Positions 9,901 to 18,078 are shown, counted from the first letter of the stretch. The stretch: DNA of 64,000 nucleotides from Atriophallophorus winterbourni (GCA_013407085.1 JACCGJ010002861.1:1-64000); one strand, 5' to 3'. The notes: generated by a model not told the origin, from the sequence alone. Made by a program: numbers and translations.

Positions 9901-12180
9901 TTAGACGATTCAGTGAAGATAGTAGAAGGCTTCCTCAACGAATTAAACTGTACAGGTTTCGGCCAGTGCCAGGATGAGAAACCGACAAAGAAAGCGTTGA
10001 GAAGACAAACGAGACTATGATTCAGCGGAGGGCAGTTATCGGAATTTGATGGCGTTGGGTTATTGTCGACAGCCGGTAATCGCGAAGACTGTGCAACACG
10101 GGAACAAATACACGGGAATGGCGAACACTGAAATATAAAATAACCTACAATGAGCAACGCAACAATGTAGTGATTAGGTATGCTGTGCACCGCAACAAAA
10201 TAACGTATATACATAGTTTACTATTGTATATGAAAGTAAATTTAATTTTCGTCCATGTGATTTTATTGCAGTGCACAGCATAGCTGATCACAATGATGCA
10301 TGAAATCACAAACCTGAAGTCAGCGAAAATGCTACGCTGGGAAACTAAGAGGGAGCTCAGATACTGTCGGAATGCCCAGCCCAGCCAAATAAATAAAGAG
10401 ATAATGGCAGCGAGACCACAACGTGTTCTCGCATGCAGCTCCTTACCGGTCGCAAAAGGCAACATGCGCTGCAGTAAATTCTTGCTGCTTGCACGAGCAT
10501 CTACGAGTAAGACAAAAGCGGCCAGCGTTGGGTCAAAACCTCACAATTATTTGTTTGCCAAATTTCTAAGATGTCCGCACTTTTTCCGCACCCCAGCCGA
10601 CCCAAGTTACGAAGTGCTACGAAGTTTTGCAATTGTGCACTGCGTAACGCTTATTATGAACTGCATGCGTGAACACATATCTGTCTGGCTATTACAAAGT
10701 GTGGAGCTTTTTCATCTCCGTCAATACATAATGGCAGAAAATACTGCTGAGGTATCGACACTAAACCAAAAGCTTCTATGCTTAGGATTCGATGAGTCAG
10801 TTGATTTTGCAATCTCGATTGGACGAATATATATTATGCTTGCCAGATGCATAGGTATCGTTAATTGATATGACTGTAGTAATGAGCTGCACGCGAGAAC
10901 ACGCTGAGGTTTTATTACCAACGGACACGGATGTGCAATCGTGCACCACTTATGTGCTGCGCAGCTAACACCGTGCTAAATTGATTTGCCACCGGTTGTC
11001 AGCTTCATGAGAAAACGCGCTGGAGTCTCACTGTCATTGCTATTTTCCTTTCCTAAATTTGTCTAGGCCTGAGAAACCTGACAGTTTCTTAGCCTACGTG
11101 CACTCTATAACTGTGCGAAATTTTGCCTGGAACAGGCTTGCGATTTAATAACCATATACCTACGGGCAATCTATTACTGTGCGGCACTTCGTCTGTCTTC
11201 AGCTTGTTATTTTATACACACCTGATGTGTGACCCAACGTTCTCACACCAAAAACAACCAATGAAAAACGTCACAATGATAACTAAACAAGACCAAACGA
11301 ATTAGTGATTGGAATAAATAAAATAAAAAATTCAAGGCTTACGAGATCGTTTATGTGCATGCAAACGTAAACGGCCATCAATGACCAAGCGACACTGGAA
11401 GGAAAACCATAAACATAGTTTCCTATGCACCGCCGAGAAACCCAAGCACGCACGCAACGTGCAAACTGAGGAAAAGTGGGATAGTTCCTGGTGATTTGTT
11501 TCAGTTTTACTGTCAGGTGGACTCCCGAGATACTTCTAATTGATATGGGGTCAACGTTTTGATAAAGTTGATCGGGTGGCTGATTAAAGTTGATATGCGC
11601 TGGTACACGTGCAGTACCCAAACAGCCCATAGTGAGGTCAACCTAAATAAGAAAAAATACAGCGCTAACATCCGACGGATTCAATAAAAGATTTAAAACA
11701 TTTGCACTTCGTTTACTTACGGGAACGTCAAATAAACACATTTTAATTAATGGCACATACGTATCCGGAATAGCGTAAATGTCTTTTATACAAGATAGAC
11801 GTCTGAGGTGAACGGGGAACGACGTGAAGAATTCATCTCGATCAACAAAGCATGGAACTAACAGGATGACGTCTAGATCGCTACCTTGAGCACTAATATT
11901 CAAGGCAGTTGAACCTTGAATAAAGACACGACAGACCAATTCACCGGGATTGAAAGGACGTTGATTCTAAATGGTAAATATATGCACGGTAAAAGTGAAA
12001 ACCTTCTCTCTCGCAATTTCTTTCACCCACTGAATTCCTTGTTTCAGTATTACTTTCGTACATGATTTCCTGTACAGATTTTGAAGTAGATAAATGGGAT
12101 TATTACTTTTTCCGAGTCCAATCAACCGCTTCACGAAATCCAAGAGAATATACCAAATTCAGCAGCGATTCAACTGACAT
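694..12180 (-). CDS. PAP: Poly(A) polymerase gene, nine exons (whole gene span)
   Basis: This is a canonical nuclear poly(A) polymerase, the enzyme that adds poly(A) tails to cleaved pre-mRNA. The exons join as 12180-12107, 12069-12003, 11966-11721, 11642-11343, 10127-9894, 9000-8880, 5997-5913, 2282-2133 and 970-694. Every intron is GT-AG, all phases agree, and the total is 1,554 nt (517 aa plus TAG). The nucleotidyltransferase signature GS followed by SDLD is present, and the third catalytic Asp lies in VDL at the start of exon 4. Central-domain (WPKPVQF, MPVLTPVFPHKNSAYTV) and RNA-binding-domain (GLVDSKLRHL) motifs follow in family order. Intron lengths are 37, 36, 78, 1215, 893, 2882, 3630 and 1162 bp. 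The ATG at 12180 directly follows a good 3' splice acceptor, so an upstream exon or a spliced leader may precede it. No Ser/Thr-rich C-terminal tail is present. Confidence 0.9.
1020..1400 (-). repeat. Hammerhead repeat, variant subfamily, about 1.5 units in intron
   Basis: Two partial units repeat with a 243 bp offset, using the landmark GGTTCGTACAACGAACC at about 1051 and 1294; this landmark is itself a perfect hairpin. A hammerhead motif lies on the minus strand at 1171-1210: stem I CCAC/GTGG, core CTGACGA, loop AAACA, GAA, then ACCGGT and A. The adjoining 1658-1728 carries a rearranged fragment of the same family. All of it lies in the last intron of the poly(A) polymerase gene. Confidence 0.65.
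1721..1952 (+). repeat. SINE-A copy 1
   Basis: This is a nearly complete copy of a ~235 bp dispersed repeat seen about eleven times in the window. Landmarks in order are GGATGTGCAATCGTGC, GAGCTGCATGCTGAAACACG, GTCTAGGCCTGGGCAGCCTG, GTGCGGCACTTTGCCTGGA and a CATACA tail. No convincing Pol III boxes are visible, so the SINE label rests on size, copy number and the simple tail. Confidence 0.7.
2133..2282 (-). CDS. PAP: Poly(A) polymerase exon 8, RNA-binding domain
   Basis: This 150 bp exon encodes HFLLWTLTVPSRDN and AGLVDSKLRHLAQDFEEQIH, aligning with HYIVLLASAP and WVGLVESKIRILVGSLEKN of animal enzymes. The acceptor is TCCCACAG and the donor GTACGT. Confidence 0.85.
3112..3245 (-). repeat. SINE-A copy 2, 5'-truncated
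   Basis: The 3' half of the family is present in reverse: a TGTATG tail complement, AAGTGCCGCACAG, TCAGGTTGCC and GCCTAGACAG. It lies in the seventh intron of the poly(A) polymerase gene. Confidence 0.65.
3905..4600 (-). repeat. SINE-A copy 3, split by a MITE
   Basis: The repeat runs from 3905 to 3992 (GGGCTGAGATACTGTCAG) and resumes at 4579 (ATAAACAGATAT). The interruption is the piggyBac-like element at 3997-4574, so the SINE-A insertion is the older of the two. Confidence 0.6.
3997..4574. mobile_element. piggyBac-like MITE with TTAA target sites
   Basis: A 578 bp element is flanked by TTAA on both sides (3993-3996 and 4575-4578). The ends are short inverted repeats, CCCTTTCAGGAC and, reversed, CCCTTTCATGCC. 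TTAA duplication plus CCC termini is the piggyBac hallmark. No transposase is encoded; the open frame at 4029-4244 matches nothing I know. Three internal palindromes of the form ATGTAAC...GTTACAT lie at 4011-4030, 4361-4380 and 4424-4443. An inverted repeat with ~22 bp arms (one mismatch) spans 4374-4430. Confidence 0.75.
5495..5726 (+). repeat. SINE-A copy 4, near full length
   Basis: All family landmarks appear in order, from ATGTGCAATCGTGCAGC to the TTTCATACATACAG tail. This copy is closest in sequence to copy 1. It lies about 190 bp from poly(A) polymerase exon 7. Confidence 0.7.
5913..5997 (-). CDS. PAP: Poly(A) polymerase exon 7
   Basis: This 85 bp exon encodes IIEGQASWEDLLQPFDITAH, corresponding to the family segment ILLSKAEWSKLFEAPNFF at the start of the RNA-binding domain. 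It lies between introns of 2.9 and 3.6 kb, both full of repeats. The phase fits both neighbours exactly: the split codon becomes AAC with exon 8. Confidence 0.8.
6079..6215 (-). repeat. SINE-A copy 5, 5'-truncated
   Basis: It reads, reversed, TATGTATGGAAGCAC, GCGCCGCACAGTC, CTGTCAGGTTGCCC and CCAGACAGATATGAGA. It covers only the 3' half of the family. Confidence 0.65.
6562..6960 (-). repeat. SINE-A copy 6, interrupted by a palindromic insertion
   Basis: The family reads from 6562 to 6635, is broken by 140 bp, then continues from 6776 through GCATGCAGCTC and the GATTGCACACC end. The break is flanked by a 14 bp repeat of the SINE-A sequence ATACTGTCAGGTTG (one mismatch), which is the target duplication. 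Confidence 0.65.
6636..6775 (-). mobile_element. 140 bp palindromic insertion with PLE-type hammerhead-like centre
   Basis: The whole insertion is an imperfect palindrome. GTGCGTTGT at 6641 pairs with ACAACGCAC at 6764, and GTAGCAGTAGGA (6669-6680) with TCCTACTGCTAC (6732-6743). Flanking 14 bp duplications are at 6622-6635 and 6776-6789. On the minus strand the centre reads CTGACGA, T, then GTCATC and GATGAT arms and GAAAC, the same arrangement as the hammerhead-like motifs at the ends of the PLE copies here. I infer a foldback derivative of a PLE terminus. Confidence 0.6.
7075..7250 (-). repeat. RTE 3' UTR fragment
   Basis: Stretches such as GGGAAGGGTGAGGGACTTAA, AATAAGCACAAACAAACTGAG and AACGAGTAGAGCG match the 3' UTR of the RTE element ending at 18079 (minus strand). 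Confidence 0.55.
7260..8320. other. Intron sequence with no recognised gene
   Basis: No coding similarity was found here. 7320-7400 contains GAGATTAATAAACGC and could be a decayed LTR, but no partner was seen. A short hairpin, TCTCACAC...GTGTGAGA, lies at about 7557-7582. 7600-8110 is strongly AT-rich. The whole stretch lies in the sixth intron of the poly(A) polymerase gene. Confidence 0.4.
8328..8424 (+). repeat. SINE-A copy 7, 3' fragment
   Basis: It starts at GGGCAACCTGACAG and runs through GGCACTTTGCCTGGACC to the TTTCATACATACACACAT tail, so only the 3' third of the family is present. Confidence 0.65.
8430..8700 (-). repeat. RTE 3' UTR fragment
   Basis: The block GAAGCATTACATCGGTAGCA, then ACCGAGCACTTAGCTGCC and AACGAGTAAAGCGACATGAC, parallels 18095-18300, the 3' UTR of the RTE element on the minus strand. 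Confidence 0.6.
8880..9000 (-). CDS. PAP: Poly(A) polymerase exon 6
   Basis: This 121 bp exon encodes MPVLTPVFPHKNSAYTV and VISEFKR, matching the conserved MPIITPAYPQQNSTYNVS and EEFKQG motifs of the central domain. It is GT-AG bounded, with the acceptor after ATGCTTAG and the donor GTAAGT. Confidence 0.88.
9237..9372 (-). repeat. SINE-A copy 8, internal deletion
   Basis: The 3' part (AAGTGCCGCACAGTCAGAG) joins directly to the 5' part (CAATTTAGCACGATGTTAGC), omitting the middle ~100 bp of the family. Confidence 0.6.
9388..9520 (+). repeat. Hammerhead repeat fragment lacking the ribozyme
   Basis: This is a reversed copy of the hairpin half of the family unit: GGTTTAAACC, ACATGTGCTTGGGCACATGT and GAACAGGTTGGTCGTACCAA are recognisable. 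The ribozyme half is missing. Confidence 0.55.
9600..9740 (-). repeat. PLE 3'-end remnant with hammerhead-like motif
   Basis: On the minus strand GTGATGA, T, the arms GTCATC/GATGAC and GAAACGG lie at about 9690-9735. This matches the motif of the PLE copies near 26.06 and 34.13 kb and the palindrome at 6.7 kb, apart from a changed first core base. Confidence 0.45.
9894..10127 (-). CDS. PAP: Poly(A) polymerase exon 5, central domain
   Basis: This 78-codon exon includes LLNAFFVGFSSWHWPKPVQF, matching the LVHKFFLVFSKWEWPNPV stretch of the family. It is preceded by about 40 Ser/Pro/Asn-rich residues that have no counterpart in vertebrate enzymes, so part of this exon may be a lineage-specific loop. 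The acceptor is ATATTTCAG and the donor GTAAGT. Confidence 0.85.
10297..10478 (-). repeat. SINE-A copy 9, diverged
   Basis: It reads, reversed, ATGAAATCACAAACCTGA, GAGCTCAGATACTGTC, ACAACGTGTTCTCGCATGCA and GCTCCTTACCGG. An open frame of 191 codons crosses it on the plus strand but encodes nothing recognisable. Confidence 0.5.
10872..11215 (+). repeat. SINE-A copy 10 with partial duplications at both ends
   Basis: A full family unit (about 10928-11145) is preceded by an extra piece of the middle region (GAGCTGCACGCGAGAACACG). It is followed by an extra piece of the 3' region (ACTGTGCGGCACTTCG), making a rearranged composite. It lies in the fourth intron of the poly(A) polymerase gene. Confidence 0.55.
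11343..11642 (-). CDS. PAP: Poly(A) polymerase exon 4, third catalytic Asp and central domain
   Basis: This 100-codon exon begins VDL, which holds the third catalytic Asp (IDI/IDL in relatives). It continues with ISIRSISGVHLT, like the family's IRSLNGCRVT, and with FARCVRAWVSRR, like LRAIKLWAKRH. GFPSSVAWSLMAV corresponds to the family's GFLGGVSWAML. The donor is GTAAGC. Confidence 0.92.
11721..11966 (-). CDS. PAP: Poly(A) polymerase exon 3, catalytic GS...DxD
   Basis: This 82-codon exon carries the nucleotidyltransferase core. It has the GS motif in VFIQGSTALN, the first two catalytic aspartates in GSDLDVILLVP, and the family segment FVDRDEFFTSF. It ends in frame at the donor GTAAGT. The intron that follows is 78 bp. 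Confidence 0.92.
12003..12069 (-). CDS. PAP: Poly(A) polymerase exon 2
   Basis: This 67 bp exon encodes the helix KVILKQGIQWVKEIAREK, equivalent to the LGKLNNLVKEWIREIS helix of animal enzymes. It is bounded by introns of 37 and 36 bp, both GT-AG. The first base completes a Lys codon split by the previous intron. Confidence 0.8.
12107..12180 (-). CDS. PAP: Poly(A) polymerase exon 1 (first one visible)
   Basis: It encodes 24 codons plus 2 nt, beginning MSVESLLNLVYSLGFREA. This matches the helical N-terminal stretch that in vertebrate enzymes reads roughly LVETLKPFGVFEEEEEL. The ATG abuts a pyrimidine-rich acceptor ending TTTTTAG, so the exon may continue a further upstream exon or be a trans-splice site. 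Its donor is GTAATA, followed by a 37 bp intron. Confidence 0.75.
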
Positions 12181-12299
12181 CTAAAAAGAATAAAAAAGTG
12201 GTGAAGCGCGACCGCCATCCCATAAACTCAGCCACGAAATGATGATATTATTAGGAATCACCGTGATGATTAAGAGAAACCAAAAATGCATCACGATTA

Positions 12300-13810
12300 A
12301 AACTAGGTTATTCAAACAAGTGTAAAGTGCTCCTTCAGGACTGGTCTGGTGAACTGCGAAACTTTGTTATAAATGATCTGATTCTCGATCATGTTGAGCA
12401 GTTCAAATACCTAGGACGTTTGGTGGTTGCTGGGGGTCGGATAGAGAAGGAAATCACGTCCAGAATTGCTAAAGCCAGACTGGCATTCACTAAACTCAAG
12501 TGCCTCTGGAAGAGACGTGATTTGAGATTGGGTCTGAAAGGAAGGATACATTACATCTCGGTAAAGACAGTATTGCTATACGGGAGTGAATGTTGGACAG
12601 TTCGCGCAGAAGATGTTAGGAGGCTTGAAGTCTTCGACTAATGTTGTCTGCGAAGGATTTCTCACGTTCGGTGGTAACACCACGTTTGCAACCCTGAAGT
12701 CAGGCGCCGCGTCTTAGGAAGCAATGGGACTAGCCTTCAGACAGACGTTGTCTTCGGTGGGCTGTGGCTGTGTGTGCTGTGTTACTGTATGGGTGCGAAA
12801 CCCTGACCCTACGTAAAGAACACATCCAGCGTCTCCAAGTATTTGACAACCGATGTCTCCGCAACATTCTAGGAGTTAGCTGTTACAATCGCAAACGCAC
12901 CGATGCTTTCCGAAATAAGTTGTTCGGTAGTAATGTTGATATAGAGAAGCAAATCAACCTGCATAGGTTACGCTGGTTGGGTCACGTTTTACGGATGCCG
13001 GACCACCGACTTCCAAAACAGATTCTTTTTGCGACACCACATACAGATTGGAGTGAACCTCGGGGTGGCCAGACCGTCACATGGCATAAGCAGTTAAAAC
13101 CCATACTAGTAACCTTTCCAAAGTCGGCGCAGCGCGTCTTCCAGGCTGGTGTCCCCGCGATCCGATATCGCAACGGCTAGTTACGCTTCAGGATATGTCC
13201 CGAAACCGTGTTCAATGGCGGTCTTGCACTAAGCATCTTCTTGGAGTGTTTGCTTAACCTTGTATGTTGTCAAGCGGAGTGACAAGAAAAGCTTGTTATG
13301 ATGCATGGCAGTGAAAGCCACACTACTCGTTCACGAAACTTGTTTGAATGTATGGTCCATTCGAGGTGTAGGCACCTCTTCCCAATTTGTTTGTGCTTAC
13401 TCTTCTATAGAATCCGTAGTTATTTAAGTCCCACCCTTCCCCATCTTTTAGGATTTCAATTTTTCATGGTTGTGTGGCCGTTAAGCATTCGGTACGCGCT
13501 ACCGGTGTATGGCTGTCTGTGATGATGATGTTTTCGGTGGTTGTGGCACGTCCTGTGCATGAAACCCGAACGGTTACCAAGCCGAGCGCTTTATGCGTCA
13601 GTTGGTACAAACGGGAAAAATTGGCTGGTGGTCAGCCGCGAACATGGAAAAGTGGCTTGAAAAGGCTCACTTCTGGTTTAGCCATGGTTGGACGAGCGCG
13701 CTTGCCTGGGTGCAAGAGAAGGTGAGTGTTTGGCTCGATACATTGGCAACGATGGCAATGAACCGACATCAATGGAAAGAGTGCATCATCTCTATTCTTC
13801 CCGGACATTT
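12300..13810 (+). pseudogene. RTE family 2, C-terminal fragment, split
   Basis: 12327-12641 encodes FKYLGRLVVAGGRIEKEI and VLLYGSECWTVRAEDVRRLE, the segment after the catalytic core of RTE-type reverse transcriptases. The frame resumes after an insertion at 13535 with RWLWHVLCM and continues through GGQPRTW to AMNRHQWKECI, the usual RTE C-terminus. Stops and frameshifts make it non-functional. The interruption (12761-13528) is a different RTE family. Confidence 0.75.
12761..13528 (+). mobile_element. RTE family 1, 5'-truncated insertion
   Basis: It encodes [20 protein letters not shown] and [20 protein letters not shown], then GGQTVTWHKQLKP. A 3' UTR and the tail GATGATGATG follow. TGTCTTCGGTGG (12749-12760) and TGTTTTCGGTGG (13529-13540) are 12 bp target duplications with one mismatch. 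The copy is the same family as the 4.58 kb element at 18079-22658. Confidence 0.8.
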
Positions 13811-13837
13811 TTTCTATCGGTCATAAACTATATTGAA

Positions 13838-13966
13838 AAAACAACAAAAAATTTCAAAAAATGACGTGTGAATGAAATGTACAAATCGGGTAGGGAACAG
13901 TGAGAAAAAAGAACAGTGAATATTTTTTTGTCCATTTACACACGTCATTTTTGAAATTTTTTTGTG
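13838..13966. repeat. Inverted repeat with ~27 bp arms
   Basis: AAATTTCAAAAAATGACGTG near 13847 and, reversed, CACACGTCATTTTTGAAATT near 13938 face each other across about 65 bp. It abuts the RTE family 2 end on the left and broken gypsy coding sequence on the right. No target duplication was found. Confidence 0.55.
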
Positions 13967-13968
13967 TT

Positions 13969-15994
13969 TTCGAAGCTGCCGGCAAACTCTACCATTTCTG
14001 TCGAATTCCATTTGGTGACCAACGGAGTAGCGTGTTTCCAGCGGATTATCGATGAACGAATAATCAGAAAAAAACTATCCGGCACGTTCGCGTACATTGA
14101 CAATGTCGTCATCTGTGGTCGAGATAAAGTCGATCACGACAGAAACCTATCCAACTTTTTAAAAACTGCAGAAACGTACGGACTAACGTCCAATGATACG
14201 AATAGTATAATTGCCGTGAGTTCTATCAAAATACACGGTTACGAGATGTCCCAAGGTATCATCAAACCGGACCAAGACCGCCTGGCCTCTCTAAGAGTAT
14301 TACCATCACCCAACGATCTTAAATCGCAACAACGAGCAGTTGGCATCTATGCCTATTACTCCCTTTGGATACCCGAGTTGTCAGACAATATGAATCACCT
14401 GACCAATAACTGAGTTTTCCCTCTTCCTGAATTTGCGCTTACTGCATTCAAACAGTTAAAAAGCCATCTCGAGGGCGCCTTGCTAATCACAATCAATCAT
14501 GAGTTCCATTGACCGTAGAAACGGATGCATTTGACGTCGCAATCGCCGCAACGCTTAATCAGAGTAGTAGACCAGTAGCTTTCTTCTCACGAATGATGAA
14601 TAATAGTGATCAACACCACTCGGCTATCGAAAAAGATGCGCATGCAATCGTTGAGGCTGTCAGGAAATGGAGGCATTATCTTATAAACCACCCATTCAGA
14701 CTAATGACTAATCAGCGCTCCATCTCCTTTATGTATGACAATAGACAACGTGGTAAAATTAAAAAAAAGACAAGATTCAACGTTGGCGTTTAGAGATGTC
14801 ACAATACCAATATAATGTGATTTACCGACCAGGCTGACAGAATCAAGCAGTGGATGCACTTTCACACGTCATATGTGGTTTTGTGGAACCATTAATAAAA
14901 CTGCGTCAGCTACATGAGAACTTATGCCAGCCGGGCGTTGCCCCCTTCATTCGTGCGTGAAACTGGCATTACTCCTTGGATGAGGTCCATAAAACGACTG
15001 CTGATTGTTCTGTTTGTTGTGAAATAAAGCCGCAGCATTTCAAACCTACAGGCGCCAACTTGATAAAGGCTACCCAACCTTTCGAAAGACTCAGTCTCGA
15101 TTTCAAAGGGCCACTATCATCAACAAGCCGGAACCGTTACTTGCTAAAAATCCTTGATGAATATTTCCGCTTCCCCCTTTGCTTCTCCTAACTCTGACCT
15201 GACATCACATACTATCATCAATTGCCTTCGCGTAGTTTTCACAAGATTTGATACGCCAGGTTTTATATACTCTGATCGCGGTCCCTTTTTTATGTTTACT
15301 GAACTAAGACAATTCCTCCACAACAATGGTATCGCCACTAGCTGTACAACGCCATATAATACACAGTGCAGCGGTCAAGTTGAACGGCTCAATGGCACTT
15401 TATGGAAGTCGATTCTACTTACTCTGAAATTGCCGTGGTCTCGTTACTAGCCAATGGGAGACGGTTCTTCTGGATGCGCTGCCCTCAATTGGGTCGCTAC
15501 TGTGCACCGCTACAAACACCACACCACATAAACGCTTATTTACATACAATCGTCGGTCAGCGACAGGTACTACTTTTGCTACGTGGCTAACTACACTCGG
15601 TATTGTGTTGCTCAAGAAGCATTCCCGAGATTCCAAATATGATTCTTTTATTGAGGAAGTTGAATTGTTAGAATGCAACCCGCAATATGCCCACGTCCAG
15701 TTGAGAACATACAGTTTCAATCCGTCATCTAGCTCAAAAAGGTAATGATTGCCTGCAGGCCACTCTCCCTACCAATCTAGAGGAAAACACGCCTGTTAAT
15801 TCTGACGAACATTCCTGAATTCGGTACTCATGATTGCGCAGTCTTTCGCTCCCATTTAAATCGACCTGAAGCAACTGAATCAAAACTCGAGAAGCATATA
15901 CAAAAGCAATAAAGAGTACATTTTTACTATTTACGCAACGGACAAGCATGACATTGCACATCTTTTGTTTAACAGCATCCTTTTATTCAAATTC
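13969..15994 (+). pseudogene. Gypsy copy 1 (YIDN lineage): RT, RNase H, integrase remnants
   Basis: Order and motifs are those of a metazoan gypsy pol. RT has VTNGVACFQRIID and AYIDNVVICG. RNase H has VETDAFDVAIAATLNQSSRP, FFSRMM and AIVEAVRKWRHYL. Integrase has CSVCCEIKP, LSLDFKGPL, YSDRGPFF and GQVERLNGTLW. Frameshifts occur near 14015, 14410, 14800 and 15190. The catalytic box is YIDN at 14093-14104, where most gypsy elements have YxDD. The 5' end (gag, protease, start of RT) is missing. Confidence 0.85.
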
Positions 15995-16145
15995 GGTGGA
16001 GGAGAATGCTATGATTGAAGTTTGCTGCTATATGCACCATACTCTCTCTATTTGGCAGCCACTTTACTTTAATTGTGAATTGAATAAAGCCTAGTTTACA
16101 GGCAATCGTTCGTTTCACTTATTTGTTTGATCGATTGATCAGAAC
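15995..16145 (+). repeat. Candidate polypurine tract and LTR remnant
   Basis: GGTGGAGGAGAATG (15995-16008) sits right after the gypsy copy 1 coding remains, where the plus-strand primer site is expected. About 80 bp on is GAATTGAATAAAGCC, an LTR-like polyadenylation signal. No second LTR copy was found, so the boundaries are guesses. Confidence 0.4.
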
Positions 16146-16159
16146 AGCAAGTTTTATCA

Positions 16160-16704
16160 TCTGTGTCTGTTGCCACTACACCTGCTTGCTTATCCCTCAC
16201 TATCACATCTGTTGAAATTAACGGAATCACCCTTCGTGCTGTTGTCGATACTAAGAGTTCATGTAGTTACAACAGCTTTAACATAGTAAATTCATACAAT
16301 TGTAAAGTTTACCCAGGCTCCTCAGTGGCCAAAATGACGACTATGACACTCTTGTTAAACGATGGGCCATTGCTCTGCATTCATTCAATACGGATGTGCC
16401 CTATATGAAAAAATCAAACTATTTTTACTACCTAATCTCTACACTGAAGTCCTATTGGGACATGACTTCCTTGGTCTGCACTCCAAGATTGAAATTCTAT
16501 TCGGTGGGGATCATGATCCATTTACCACTCCACGGCTTGACTACAGCAAGCCTATTGCAACCAAATCGAGAAGACATTAACCGGATGATGAACAATTTAT
16601 AAGAACGGAAGTTGATCACTTGTTGCAAGAAGGCATAATTGAGTCTTCAACGTCACCATGGAGAGCCCAAGTGCTTGTCACAAAGAATACGAGCCACAAA
16701 GGTC
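16160..16704 (+). pseudogene. Gypsy copy 2, protease and start of RT
   Basis: LSLTITSVEINGITLRAVVD leads into an aspartic protease active site reading DTKSS, where the family has DTGSS. LLGHDFLGLH is the second conserved protease motif. EVDHLLQEGIIESSTSPW is the start of the RT. The frame is then broken by an insertion. The DTG to DTK change would inactivate the protease. Confidence 0.75.
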
Positions 16705-17203
16705 GAATCATCATCATCATGAAGCACAAGTTTGGAGCCAGACAAAAGTGCCAAGCAATATAGAGCAAGAAAAGCATATAAGCAAGCGCGTGAAAAATGG
16801 AAATCAGGCAAGCGGAATATGCAAAAGCAAATGCGCAAAAGCGGCTTGTTTTTGGAGTTACACTGCATGCGATTTAGTGTTTTTTTGAGTGTTTTTGTTC
16901 ATCAAATTTAATATAATAATATACCGGATAAAAGATTAATACACACACAATAATATACACTGGCGCTACTGACTTCGGTTTGCAGCTATATCTCGTAAGG
17001 TTTCTAGCCAACTATTAGGTGGAGCTTTTGGACCTCACCCAGACAAACGAATACGCCCAAATGAGTTTAGCGCTACAGTGAGTTTCTTCATATCAACGCG
17101 CCACGTCATGGGCTGGTCACCCGGTCGTTTCTCCCAGCTTCTGCCTGGCTCTGCGAATAAAGTGCGGTATGGTAAACGATGAAGAGGCATTCTAAAAAAG
17201 TCG
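16705..17203 (-). mobile_element. SINE-like insertion C with (GAT)n tail
   Basis: A ~500 bp segment splits the gypsy copy 2 RT between the motifs HKG and MGYSQTINH. AAAGGTC flanks both sides (16698-16704 and 17204-17210). Reading on the minus strand it ends in GATGATGATGATTC, the same simple tail as the RTE copies here. No coding sequence was seen inside. Confidence 0.6.
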
Positions 17204-17210
17204 AAAGGTC

Positions 17211-18078
17211 ATGGGTTATAGTCAAACCATCAATCACTTTCCACATGTAGATGCGTACCCATTGCCGCGTCTTGATAAAATGATTGAAGAGATCTCACGC
17301 TTCGGAATTTATAGTACTTTTGACCTTTTATCTGATTACCGTAAAATTCTGCAATTGACCGTCCATATGCCGCTTTTGAAGCTCGTGGTAGCCCATTTCG
17401 GTTTTGCCGCATACCTTTCGGTGTTACAAATGGCGTAGCATGTTTTCAACGCGCTATTGACAGCGTCATAAAATCCAAAAATTTAAAAAACACGTATGCT
17501 TACATAGACAATGTGACGGTTTGTGGAATCCATCAGGAAATGGAGGCACTATCTACTTGGTAGACCATTTAAACTGGTCACTGACCAGCTCTCGGTTACA
17601 TTTATGTACGGTGGCGGCGCTGGAAAATCGAGCATTCTGAATACAAGTATGATGTTATTAATCGACCGGCTAAGGAGAACCATGTTGCGGACACTATAAC
17701 GTAACGTCTATGCGTCCATTTGAACCCAAAATAACGGAGGGAGCTGCACAACTCACTCTTACCCAGAAGTCACCCGAATATTTCATAACGTCCGGTGCAA
17801 AAATCTATCTTATTCTGTGGACGATGTCAAACGAATCATTGCCAATTGCAGTGAGTGTGCTGAACTAGAGCCAAGGTTTTTCAAGTCTTCCGGTACCCTT
17901 ATTAAAGCAACATTGACTTTTGAGCGTTTAAGTATAGATTTCAAAGGTCCTTTGCCTTCAAGTACTCGAAATCACTATTTGCTAGCATTATTAGACGAAT
18001 ACTGTCGATTCCCTTTTGCCTTTCCATGTGCGGATATGACATCCGCGACTTTGATTGACTATCTCACACAACTTTTCA
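17211..18078 (+). pseudogene. Gypsy copy 2, RT core, RNase H remnant, integrase start
   Basis: MGYSQTINHFPHVDAYPLPR and YSTFDLLSDYRKI are RT motifs. TYAYIDNVTVCG (YIDN at 17501-17512) is again the variant catalytic box. RT then jumps directly to RKWRHYLLGRPFKLVTDQ of RNase H, an internal deletion. Integrase follows with CSECAELEPRFFKSSG, LSIDFKGPL and LIDYLTQLF, interrupted at 18079 by the RTE element. Confidence 0.8.

Noticed and set aside
10293..10868. 191-codon open frame on the plus strand
   Set aside because: It lies antisense within a poly(A) polymerase intron, starts in a reversed SINE-A copy and has no recognisable motif.
11643..11939. Open frame running past the exon into downstream intron sequence
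   Set aside because: The conserved protein ends at the GTAAGT donor at 11720; the residues after it are intron.
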